From Pocillopora verrucosa (taxonomy: Eukaryota > Cnidaria > Anthozoa > Scleractinia > Pocilloporidae): a stretch of DNA of 64,000 nucleotides. The stretch covers positions 16,879,075-16,943,074 of the forward strand of contig NC_089313.1 in NCBI RefSeq assembly GCF_036669915.1. The letters are read 5' to 3'. The number at the start of each line of letters is the position of its first letter. The stretch's first letter is position 1. The translations under genes and the position numbers were made by a program. The notes beneath the pieces were generated by a model that saw only the letters and a program-made list of their open reading frames with translations, did no database searches and was not told the origin of the DNA. Shown in pieces: positions 1 to 11,800 of the stretch.

Positions 1-3000
1 GCAGCTGGTACTCCATTCAGACGAGTACAACCAGCTGATTATGAAGATAAGGTCTCGGCACCTCGCGTGGCACAAAGTGGAGACCAGTTACCTAATGCGA
101 GAAACGTGAGTCGTTTCGTCCATGGCAGTAATTCAGACCGCCAAAACCCTAATTCGCCAAAGCTGACTCACTTAGCAATGAATTGGGCTCAGTTCCTGGA
201 CCATGACTTAACGCTGACGCGGAAAAAAACTGTTACCTGTAAAACCGTTCCATCTAATGAGTCAGAGTGTTTCAACGTTGAAGTTCCGGCCGATGATGAC
301 GTCTTCCAGAGCAGGGGTGTTACATTCTTCGAGCTGATTCGAGATGCTCCCCATGAGTTTAAGGTAGAGTGTGCACCAGGACCAAGAGAGCACACCAACA
401 ACATAACAGCTTTCATCGACGCCTCCAACGTTTACGGCTCTAACGAGATGGAGGCTGCACACCTTCGAGCACCCGACGGGACAATGAAAATTAGGACACC
501 TCATCACGGCTGCCCCTTGAGGGATCTTTTACCTGCACAAAATGATTCTGAGATACCATGCGCATCAAAAGATCCTAACAGACCTTGTTTCGTAGCCGGA
601 GACGAGCGCGCGAACGAGAATCAAGGTGAGGTCACCAAATAACTTCATTCGCTTCTCTGATTAAGACAAATAGACCGTGGTATATCGACCTTTTTCAAAC
701 AGGTCTATAGCGTATTCATATCGAATGTTTATAATAAAACTGTAAAATATTGTTACTTCTACACATGTAGACCACGCAGAAGGTAGAAGGTGTCAAGACT
801 TGTTCAGAGACGTCCCCATTAAGACGTGACTAAAATGATGAAATTGCGCATGAGCTCTGTTTAACCCTGTTGGTCCCAAGATCTCAACACTTCTGAATGT
901 CTGCATAATTTTCTTACGGTATTAGTTCTTGGTAATTCGTAAATCAAATAATATACCCTTTTTTGATATGTACGCTATATCGTCACCTTTCTACTTGAGG
1001 GAGTGCTCGTGTTGCGAGGAGAAACTGCTTTTCGGTCATTTCAGGTAATGAAATAACTCATACTCGACAAGTAATATAGAGAGTATCCTGCGCGGGTAGT
1101 TGTCGAACATCTTCCTGTCTCAAGCGCTTCCATCTCCTCCTATATTAAATAGCTCTTTTATCTTCTTGCTAATGATATATATTTTATGGATACAACAGGT
1201 CTCATGTCAGTTCATACTCTCTTCGTCCGGGAGCATAACCGAATAGCAACATTTTTCGATAAAAACACAGGATGGGAAGCGGAGCAGATTTACCAGGAGA
1301 CCAGAAGAATAGTTGGGGCGGAATTACAATTCATTACATACAACGAATTTCTGCCACTGCTTCTTAGCCCCAAAACGGTAAGTAACTGTATTAATCTTTG
1401 TTTTTTTTTTCGAATTCCCAACTGACTTCTTTTCTTCATTTTGTAGATCAGAGACAACAACCTCGCTCTGCTGAAAGGAACACGGTATTTTAATGGTTAC
1501 AACTCTTGTATCAATGCCCAAACGTCTCAAGCCTTCTCTGCGGCGGCTTACCGATTTGGTCACAGTATGGTTCAAGAGGAGTTTTTACGCTTAAGTCAGA
1601 ATGGCTTTGACCACAAATGTAGCAATGATTCTAAGTCAGAGTTCTTGCCCATCCCAGTAAAGGACTTTGGTAATCCAACCTACTTATACGATAAGTGTAA
1701 TGGGGGTGTCGATTCCATTTTTAGAGGCTTGGTTAAAAGTCCAGCATCCAAAGTTGATGGGTGAGTACGAGATGAATTTTTAATTGAACATTTTTCTACG
1801 TATCTCTTGTCTGGACTGAAAAAGCGAGCCAATATTATCATTACAGCAATAAATCCGGTTATCGAAAATATCCCATTTCCGTAATATTAATTATGACTAG
1901 GTTTGTCAGTTACTCAATACACGATATTGATTTGCATAAGGTTGATCCCTGGGTTGACCTGATTCTCTCCCCAGGCTCTTTTCCAAGTCTGTACAAGAAA
2001 ACTTGTTTCGAGGCCCTGGTGACTTGTCCGACCTCGTATCCCTGAACATCCAAAGAGGACGCGAACGTGGTTTGCCTTCATACACAACATATCGAAACAC
2101 GTTTTGTAAAATTACGCCTATAGTAAACAGCTTCGAAGATCTGCGAAAGGCTGGCATCACCCAAAAGGATATAGATAATTTGAAGTCCCAGTACCAGTCA
2201 GTCCACGACGTCGATCTTTTCGTTGGAGGTATGTATGCGCCAGCGTAATGCCGCCATTCAGCCAATTTCGATTGAGTGTTGTGAAACCAAGTCTAAAGTA
2301 ATTACATCAGCCAATCAAAACAAAGCAAATCATCATAGGAAGCCAATCAGAACTCATAAAGAAGGGAGGGGGAAAAGCTAGAAAACTGACTGAAGAACAG
2401 AAAAACGTAAGTGACCAAGTCGTCTTTGTTTGAAGTTTTTCACCTGATTGTTTAAGACGGCGGCGTAACTTTTCTTGACCGGCCACAAAGAATAGTGAAA
2501 CAAAACTGACAGATGCAATCCCGGACTACTTTATAGAGTGCATTTTGATTGAGAGTCGTAATTCTTAAACCAAAGCAATCACAACTACCAATCAGTACAT
2601 ATCATTAGGAGTCATCTAGAACTGCAAGAAAAAGCAAGCAAACTGCCTCAAGCGCGGGGGAACGCGAGTTATCTTATAAGCGAGCCTTTACGATTCTCAT
2701 TACGAGTTAGTTTGTCGGAATATTTTCGGATTAAGGCTGCTAAAACACTGAAAAATCCTTATCGCTTAAGGACAGTGACGTTCAAACTTTCCTAGAAGGG
2801 GAAGAAAACCAGCATGGGAACCAGGGACAAGCTCTTTGTTTCCTTTTGCGGGATCAAAGCCGGTGTTACCGAACCTCGCCTACTCGAGTAGCCAATCATA
2901 ATGAAGGATTCGCTTAATTATGCGTACTCCAGAATCCAAACAAAAAAAAAACGCCAGGCACTGGGGCATATCTGTATTTCACTTTCGTTAAACTTACACA

Positions 3001-3515
3001 AGTGAAATAATTAAGCGCAGGAGGAGGAAGGTTTAAAACAGCGTTTGTGAGTAATTGTTCCTTTTTAATGACTCTTCACAGGAATATTGGAGCCTGCAGA
3101 CTCAGAGGGAGGAGCACTAGGGAAAACCTTTCAATGTCTATTAGCTGACCAGTTCAAACGCCTACGAGAGGGTGACCGCTTCTGGCATGAAAATGCACCA
3201 AACCGAAGCCTGGACACTGATAAAACAGCTTTTACGCGATGCCAACTGCAAGAAATAAGAAAGGTTACATTGGCCAAGATAATCTGCGACAATGCTGAGG
3301 ACATTCCATCTATCCCCAAGAGGGTATTGCAACAGTCAAAGGTATTCGTGGATTGTAATAAGCTGCCCAAAATGAACCTGGATGTGTTTACACCAGATTT
3401 CAAATGTCGGCAGAGAAGGTATGCAACTATCATTGCTTTGTAAGAAACTTCACCTAAATTCCTCTCAAATTTGATTAACTGTTATTTGACTGTTATTTTT
3501 TCCAGCAGAGTCTGA
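1..3515 (+). CDS. Animal haem peroxidase, copy 1 (5' end outside window)
   Basis: Secreted haem peroxidase of the myeloperoxidase/peroxidasin superfamily (H2O2-dependent oxidation), missing its signal peptide, propeptide and first exons because the window starts inside exon 2. Exons read as 1-625, 199 onward in the second kilobase (1199-1377), 1447-1760, 1975-2228, 3082-3418 and a tiny last exon from 3506 or 3509 to the stop at 3513-3515. Visible family signatures: NWAQFLDHD (covalent-haem Asp, distal His, Ca-binding Asp), GDERANEN (catalytic Arg and second haem-linked Glu), VREHNR, AYRFGHS (proximal His), LNIQRGRERG, and GDRFWHENAP near the C-terminus. The frame is open throughout and exon lengths 179/314/254/337 equal those of copy 2, so it looks functional. 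It differs from copy 2 in having no acidic tail: the last exon contributes only two or three residues. NWA replaces the NWG of the other copies. Confidence is high for family; substrate is unknown. Confidence 0.9.
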
Positions 3516-3668
3516 CTGAGTAATCCGTCCACGAACACAGAATAATTCATCAGCCTCATCAGCCCCTTGACTCGGACCCGGGGATTTGTACTTTGTTAGA
3601 AAACTATAGATTATTTCGACCTCGGTTTAATGTTTTAAGCTAGATTTGCGCACGATGTAAAGTGTAGA

Positions 3669-3686
3669 TTAAAGCATTAAAATTCA
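3669..3686 (+). terminator. Possible polyadenylation signal of peroxidase copy 1
   Basis: ATTAAA-type hexamers (GATTAAAGCATTAAAA) lie about 155 bases after the stop codon of copy 1, followed by AT-rich DNA. They are the first good candidates downstream. No transcript end can be seen. Confidence 0.4.
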
Positions 3687-3689
3687 TAA

Positions 3690-5670
3690 AATGGAGTATG
3701 AGAATTTTTGTTTATGAAATGTAACGTTTCTTTGTAACTGGCTGTACTGTTTTCAAACTTACAGAGGATGGCGCCCTTATTATTACCATTTGTAGCCTGC
3801 AAGATGTTGCCATTGGTGCATCTGACAGGCGTTAAGCTAATTTTGCTATTGTTGTCGTTTTTTTAGTTTTATGTAAGGAGGTTCCATGTGTAATTTCAAA
3901 AAGGCTATCTAGATCATTAATTTTGGAAGCCACATTTCGCCTCAGATATTGGTGTAGTAAAGTTAACTTCAGTGACGCATCAATCAGTGTCTCGTTATTG
4001 ACTATCAACTTACATGCGTAGCGGATCACTTTTCGAGTATCAGCTCTAGAGTCTAAGTTCAAGAAGATTTATGAACCACCTCTCTTAGTTGCTTTACCCA
4101 TTACACAATAACATCAGTACGCATAATCTCCATACTGTTCTTGGTATATCTTCTAAGGTGCTGAGAAAGAGAATATTTTTAACAGTCAAAAGCTTGTTTA
4201 GTTGATGATCATTCTCTCTATTCCCGGGACCTTCATGAATGGGAAGATATCCATTTGTGAGGAAACATTGGATGTTAGTCATTCGTAATTAATTAATTTT
4301 TAATACTCTACGTGAACTGAACTATCCACCTTAGTATTGAAGCATCTTGTTGAAAAGTGATTTTCTGTTCATAGCAAAACCTGATGAAAGAAGAGAAAGG
4401 CTTATGATTTGTCGCTGGTTTAAGTGAATAATCGGGAATACAACTGTAGAGTTAACACTTAACTTGTTGTAGCGTTTAGTCACTTTGCCACATGTGCAAC
4501 CTCGAGACAGTTGAATTTAACTTCGATCTCCTTCAAACATCAGTTAAGTACAGTCGATTGAAAAAGCGAAAAATGAATAAAAAGGTCTGTGGGTGAGCTC
4601 GTTAACCCTAGTCAGACATAAATTACTGGTTCATGGATCTCCAAATCGTTTTTCGTATAAAACCGCAACGTCAGGCATCAGTAACACGTAACTTGTTATT
4701 GAAGACCATCTGAACTTTGCACTCCATTTCTTAACCCAAGAATTTCTACGTTTTGATCAAACTGCTGGGCACCGTCTCGAATAGACTGAATGCCCGACAG
4801 TTGTAAATTTAATTATTCACCAAAATGTCTTCGAAGAGTTCTAATTCCTCTCGTACATGGCACTTTTACCAGTTCTTTCTTTAATAAAAAGTTCTTTCTG
4901 TAAGCTACCAAATCGTGAACTTGGCAATAATTCAGCATGTTTCCCTAAGCTGTATTTTGGTTCACTTGATGTAGAGATCTCCAACAGAGGCGGCGCATCT
5001 TTTATCACAATACCCCCATATGAGATATGCAGACAAACATCGAATTTTCCTCATAGCTTTTATTTGAGGTTTTCTGCATTTTTTCCCTCCACATTTACTG
5101 AACTTGAAGCTGTCCCTAACTGTCACGCCACAGCGATCTCAAGGCAACATTCTACGAAACCAACGTGACCTCCCGAGCTTTAAAACATGTTTGGTACGTT
5201 CAAGCTTGACCACTGAAACAAAAACAACGTAATTCTTTGAATCGCTTGGCATTTCTAAATAACCTCGAATATTCCAAATAGTCTGATCAGAAGCATAGAA
5301 TTCCTAATTGGCTCGGAGAATTTATCCAATTAAAAGACAATTCCATACATGATTTGGAACTGCTTGACATTTCTAAACAAAGATCCGAAATTCTTAAGAA
5401 AGTTGGACGAACCTTCTCATGGAAATTCTATGAAAATTTCTGACTACCGGGCATTTAGTCTATTTGAAACCGTGCTCGGCTGCCGGGCTTTAAGTCACAG
5501 CGTGAATTGCAACCCTTTTGAACAGCTACCTTATCTTAAATTATAGACAAATCAAGTATTTTCTCGGTGCAAAAAATCGATCAACAAAAAACCATTGTTT
5601 TTGGCAAATATTCATTTTGATTGCATCAAAATTATCACAACAAAAGTCGCATTGAACCGATAAAGTTCCT
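3690..5670. other. Intergenic DNA between peroxidase copies 1 and 2
   Basis: No convincing gene; the open frames here are short and lack splice context. About 3700-4725 is recognisably similar to the DNA after copy 2 (about 14730-15600), for example GGATGGCGCCCTTATT in both, so the duplicated block extends at least 1 kb past the stop codon. It includes a degenerate copy at about 4110-4290 of a dispersed repeat that begins like CATCAGTATGCATATTCTCC. Confidence 0.6.
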
Positions 5671-5679
5671 GTTTGGGGT

Positions 5680-5686
5680 TATAAAA
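5680..5686 (+). promoter_or_regulatory. TATA box of peroxidase copy 2
   Basis: TATAAAA, followed about 20 bases later by TTTTAAGTCAGAAA. The same pairing of TATAAAA and TTTAAGTCAGAAA occurs upstream of copy 3 (25824). The shared block is far from either start codon but directly before an exon-like segment with a good splice donor. Confidence 0.65.
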
Positions 5687-5709
5687 TAACAAATTTTAAG
5701 TCAGAAAGG

Positions 5710-5756
5710 TTAGAGCTGTTCGGTAGTTTCTTTGCGAAGAATTAACTGACTCGAAG
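5710..5756 (+). other. Untranslated first exon of peroxidase copy 2
   Basis: Inferred exon starting about 30 bases after the TATA box and ending at CGAAG|GTAAGA. There is no ATG in it. The partner acceptor is TTCATTAG|ACAACATG at 8888/8889, giving a first intron of about 3.1 kb. Copy 3 has the same arrangement, which is the main support. The transcription start is estimated from TATA spacing. Confidence 0.55.
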
Positions 5757-6110
5757 GTAAGAATGAATTGTGTACGTTAGTTACATGTATCTACACCAAT
5801 ACTTTATTCATTGTTTCCTACATTATTTAATAGCCTTAGGGTCATCAAAAAGTCTTTATAACTCTAGTCTAAAAGCATCGTTCTCGCGTCATAACAGACC
5901 GAAAACGTAGTCGAAGGGTTTCAGACGAGATCAGATTAAGCCGTAATTTTTTTCCGAAAAGAATCGACTGTTTTCAAATCAAAGACCTGACCGTAGTTAT
6001 TGGTTAATTAGCCTCTGTAAGGATATTGGTGTTAATCATAGCGTTAAAAAGATCAGTAAACTTAACCAATCAATATGTGTAGACTATATTGAGAATAATA
6101 CATGGGCGCG

Positions 6111-6221
6111 CGTAGATATGGAATTTCTCTTCGAGTGTTCAACTCGTCACCTTACTCGTTCGCTGCGCTTACTCGTGAGCTATCGAGTTGAACATGAGAA
6201 GAGAAATTCCATATCCACGAG
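6111..6221. repeat. Foldback (hairpin) element in intron 1 of peroxidase copy 2
   Basis: Two inverted arms: GATATGGAATTTCTCTTCGA at the left and its imperfect reverse complement AGAAGAGAAATTCCATATCC at the right. They flank a centre containing TCGTTCGCTGCGCTTACTCG, with internal complementary halves AGTGTTCAACTCG / CGAGTTGAACAT. The structure is non-coding and typical of a MITE-like foldback repeat. Confidence 0.7.
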
Positions 6222-8893
6222 CAACATGTATTATTTCGATTATCGTGTAAACACAATAGTCTTTTACTGGAAAGAAAAGTCGACTTTATTAACGAATGAA
6301 AATAAAAGGATCAACGATCCCCGAATAAAAATTGTAATGTGCATTGGCGCTAAGGCTCGAGATGAAAAAATGCCTTAAATCACTACGAAATCAACAATGG
6401 GCGTAATTTTCAATAAATAATTAACTTAGTCCTAACAGACAAAAGAAATCTTTCAGGTACACAGCCAAAATCGGCCTGTGGCAAAACTTGCAGTTATCGA
6501 TTTTCGTTCTAAGCCGCGAGAAATGCCATCACCAGAGCCACTGAATACGAAACTTTTGGTTTTTCATTTCGTGTTTTGGTTTTTTTCCCCTTCTAGGAAA
6601 TTTTAACATCACTTTCTGTAAGCGATAAGGATTTTTCAGTGTTTTAATAGTCATAATCCGAGAAAAACTCCGTCAAACAACCATGGATTAAGAATAGTGA
6701 AGGCTTTGCTGTTCGTTCATCAACCTGACTGATTGATGCGAAAGGCAAGTGACGTGTCAGCAACTGATTAGCGATATCAAACACACGTGACAAAATATCG
6801 TATTTTTTCGCGTGTGCTTTTACTGCTTTTCTTAGGGCTGGAAATCCTTGTATGACACCGTAGTTTATATGATAAAGTATGTTTAACTGACCAAGATTGA
6901 ATTGGCTTTTTTCAACAACATTAGAAAAACGGTGCCAACTTTTTATTTCCGCTTTTCATAGCGACTTATAAGGGTTTTGTTCAAAAGGTCTGTGCTGATG
7001 AACTATCAGAGCACCGACATTCGGCTTTATTTAAGAGTATGAAAAAGAAATCGGATTTAAAAACAGGCTAAGCTTAACCTAACATTTTTCGAGATCAGAA
7101 ACAGAAGCAGGAGTTTGTTTGTTTTCTTGTTTTGTTTTTTTAATTTTACTTTGGACAGTTCGCGGTTAAGGAAGAACCCATTTCACTTTTCAGTATCGCG
7201 GCTAAGTCAAACATCAAGAAAGTCGCCAAAATAAAGTGACACGCCTGAGAACCAGTGACCCAAAGCTATTGTTCGACGTTGAGACGTCAATTGTGATTTA
7301 TAACTTGACACGCGTCGATGGGTTAAAAAGACCTGTAATACCTCAAGAATTCTAAAAAAATATTGGTCAAATGCTAATTGCTGCCGTTGGTTTGTTTACC
7401 AATAGCGAAAAAAGTAAAAGAGACAAAAGGTTTTCCCAGACTAAAACCTCGATGTCAATAATATTTCGCTGATTACCTTTCTTCTACTTCAGATGTCGAT
7501 AGTCTATATTTTGTTTTAAGTTACTCAACTTTTTCAAACTCGTGAACGCGAAAATTAAAATTGACCTTTCAAAGAAATGACCAGCAACTTTCTCTGTTGG
7601 AGGATGGCGAAAGACGAAATTTTAAAAAAATGTTTTGTAAATGTAACCCAAACTAATTTTCGTACAACATTTCACATTTGCCTTTAAATATTTATTCCGT
7701 GCACGCTAAACTTTAATAGGTTGAGAACTGTCGGCAGAATTCATAAAAACCTGCAAACTGTAGCGAAAAATTCCATGAAACATAGAAAAATGGCATAAAT
7801 GAAAACGCTTTTAAAGGCATTTTATTTAAATATATATAAATTTACAGATGTAAACCGACTTTCGCGCTTAATATTTGAAACCGTCCAAACTTTTAATAAG
7901 TTTACACTACAATTTATTAGGATACAAATTTTTCTACGTTTCACTCAGTTACCAGAGAGTTTAGAGTTTAACCCTTAACTTTACGGCAATTAGTCTCTAT
8001 CAATAATGTTGTCTGGCAACAAAGTGAAGCTTACCTCAATCGGAAAGTGCCGCCATTAACACCTTCCACATAATCAAATAAAAAGACCTCCTTACACGAT
8101 ATGCTGAGTCACATCATATCGCCATCGATGGTTTGTCGTCAGAAAATATGAAAAATCTCCATATTTTCGCTGTCACAGGCCATAAATGTAACAAAAAGTT
8201 TGAATCTCTGACGACAATTGCCAAAGTCGGACGTCGGAGCATGCGAAGATGTCTTCGGCGTTTGTTGATCAAACATTTCAGCGATAATCCCTTGAAACAC
8301 TTTAAATGAGCTGCCTTAATATGTCATTATGCAAATTTTACGTTGGAATTTGTGGGAATTCGTTTAAAATTGCTGCGTGAGTCAGCTTTAAGAAAAACAT
8401 TTGCAAAGAGTCACGTCTTAATGCGCATGACCTAGATGAAGCTTTATGCCTCGGTGGCCTTGATCTATTGAAATCGCATTTGAGTGGTTTCCTTTTAGAA
8501 GCTTTTCACCTCCATTGCAAAGAATAAGTTTTAATCAAGTTTTCTGTCGCCATGACGCAAAAACCACTAAAGAAAAATCTAGCCTTGCGCTTATAAGATT
8601 CCCGGCAAGTTTTTGAAGTCTTTATTTTGCAAAAGTGAAAAAGAAAGTTGCTTATCAAGATATTATATTCACTTTTCAAGGAATCGAGTCTGTGTTTCGC
8701 AAATCAAGTTTGCTTTTTAACAATCAATCAAGTGGGATCACAGACGGCATATCACTCAAATCTAAGGGGAATAAAAAGCATTTACAAAGAGAATGTTGTC
8801 GTCAACCATTTTTAACAGTAAAATCAATAATGAATTGAATGATCTGTATGTTGACGGCTCCAAGTTACTTTGTTTCGCTCTTCATTAGACAAC

Positions 8894-11800
8894 ATGGCAG
8901 GGCGTTTTCTCAGTGCTTTACTGTTTATCTTGGTTCTGGGATTTGAGCGGGGATCCTCTTCTGTTTTGAACGACCCAGACCGGTTAGAAGGAGACACCTA
9001 CACTACAGCAGACGTGGCGGATGACCTTGCCGAACTGAATCACCTGAACACGGAACTGGCGCAAGACAGCGTGTCGGCCGACTTTTGTAAAGAGATCAAA
9101 GATGAATTCAAAGCTGTGGAGAAAAAATCCATGGCTGAAGCCAAAAAAGAAAAACACGATAGCCAAGCAGCATCTAGAACAAGTCTGAGAAAAAGCTTCC
9201 AGATATTACAACATGGTAAAAGATCAGTGGTGGATGACTCGAAAGTGCTGAGGTCGTTACAGAATGAAGCTTGTGTCAAATGCGCCATACGAGACATTTG
9301 TAAGACGAGGAAGGTTTTGAACCTTCTAGGAATACCTTTGAACATGAGAAGGTAGGTGTTTCTAAAACCAGAACACCAAAAAGAAGTTCAGAGTTTAATT
9401 ACTTAAACGTACATTTTCAAAAAGATCAAATTAAAATCTTAAAATGCACGTGAATTATCGAGAAATTGTATTTTAGTATAAATGTTGATAATATCGTAAT
9501 CGTTTGTCTCGCGATGTAGTTACTTGAGATGTAGATCACGAAGTTTCAACTGCTTACTGCTAATCTTCATCAGGCAGTGGGGTCGACTGCTCACGCGTTG
9601 CCATTTGTATCACGGCGATCTTATGTGACTAGCGGATTTTGATCCGCATTGTTGCGGTAAGCTTTGGTTTTCCGAGAGGTCAGACTCCAAGTTATTCCCA
9701 CGGTGGTTTGCTGTCGTACCGGTCTCCCTTTGTGTTTCTTTATCGTTGGTATCCACGGGTCAGGAATTTTGATGACTTTATCCCTGTTGATGTTATCAGG
9801 GTGAAGTCTTATGTGGATAGCATCCTTGACTCTTTTGGTATACTAGTGTGAGTCTAAATCAATAAACTTTACTTCGTTCCAAAGCAGGTGGTGGCCGGTC
9901 TTGTTGACGTGTTCAGAAACGGCGGAGGTCTGGGTACGGACTAAACGTACATCCCTGTCGTGTTCTTTCATCCTCTCGCATAGGTCTTCCCGTTTCACCA
10001 ATGTAGACTTTGGCACATTCACAAGGAATTCTGTAAACTACGCCGTCCTGTCTAGCTGGATTGACAGTGTCCTTTGATCATACTAAACGCGACCTAAGAA
10101 AAAGAACACGATCTCTGTTAGGTCGGAACTCCCGAGTGACCTTTCGGCAGGAAACAGCTACACCGAATTCAGACTCAATTGAACTCCACTCAGTCCTTTT
10201 ACTAAAAACGTTCTCAATGACCCTTATAGTATGGTTTGGTTTCTCAAATGCAGCACACGATTTTCTTTCTTTTCTTTTTTTTTTGAAGGCACTCGAAAGG
10301 TTTGGGGTAACCTTTATTCCTAAACTCTTTTTAAAAGGAAACTCTGACCCTTCTCCTTTAAGAAAATAGTTTACTATGGAATTTACACCCACTCTTTCTT
10401 TACATCGAAATTTGTTACCCAAAACTTAAAAAGTAAAATTCAAGCCACGGTACCTCAAACTTACTTATACCTTACTTCTCCTTTAAATTGATGATTTTGT
10501 GTGCATTTTTAAATTTCTTGTGACGTTTGAATTTCTCACTATACTTTGCAAATAAACAATTTATATTTCTTTTTTACCAGGAAAGAAAGAGAAAGCAAAT
10601 GCAGGAGGAAGGTTCTTGAATGTTTGGAACACCGACCGTTAGGTGACATTGAATGTCCACATAAGTCTGAGGAGGAGGCCCGTTTCCGAACAATTGATGG
10701 AACTTGCAATAATGTGGATCAACCCTTTTTTGGAGCAGCTGGTACTCCATTCAGACGAGTACAACCAGCTGATTATGCAGATGAGGTCTCGGCACCTCGC
10801 GTGGCACAAAGTGGAGACAAGTTACCCAACGCGAGAGACGTGAGTCGTTTCGTCCATGGCAGCAATGCAGACCGCCGAAACCCTAATTCTCCATGGCTGA
10901 CCCACCTGGCCATGAATTGGGGTCAGTTCCTGGACCATGACTTAACGCTGGCGGAAGCTCAAGGAGTTACTTGTGAAACTGTTCCCTCTACTGAGCCAGA
11001 GTGTTTCAACGTTGAAGTTCCGGCCGATGATGACGTCTTCCAGAGCAGGGATGTTAGATTCTTTGAAGTGATTCGAGATGCTCCCCATGAGTTTAAACCA
11101 GAGTGTTCACCAGGACCAAGAGAGCACACCAACATAATAACAGCTTACATCGACGGCTCCAACGTTTACGGCTCTGACGAGGAGGAGGCTGAACACCTTC
11201 GAGCACCCGACGGGACAATGAGAATTATGAAACCTCGTCACGGCTGCCCCTTGGGGGATTTTCTACCTGCACAAACAGATCCTGAGATACCATGCGTGTC
11301 AAAAGATCCTAACAGACCTTGTTTCGTAGCCGGAGACGAGCGGGCGAACGAGAATCAAGGTGAGGTCACCAAATCCCTTCAAAAAGACCGTGCTGTAACG
11401 ACCTTTTTCAACCACCTCTATAGCGTATTCATATCGAATATTTATAATAAAACTGTAAAAATATTGTTACTTCTACACACGCAGACTCGCTCCATCAAGT
11501 TGATACCCTGTCGAGGCCTCTTCACAGACATCTCTGTTTAGAAATAACTGGAATGATGAAATTGCACCTGAGCCCTGTTTTATCCTTTTGGTCCTAAGGC
11601 CTCAACACTACTTCTGTCATACATTTCTTACATTATTAGTTCTGGGAATCTGTTGGTAAATCAAATGATATACCCTTGTCGATATAATTCCTTATTCTTG
11701 TCACCTTTCTGCTTGACGGAGTACTCATATTGCGAGGAAAAACCAGGGCCAGGTTTTTCAAAGCACGATTAACGTAACCCAGGGTTAGTGCAAATTTTTT

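Noticed and set aside
189..507. Minus-strand open frames opposite peroxidase exon 2
   Set aside because: They are antisense shadows of a conserved coding exon, and the same happens at 3131-3433, 14161-14460 and 32214-32534.
4857..5168. 103-codon frame between peroxidase copies
   Set aside because: No recognisable domain, no splice context, and it lies in decayed intergenic DNA.
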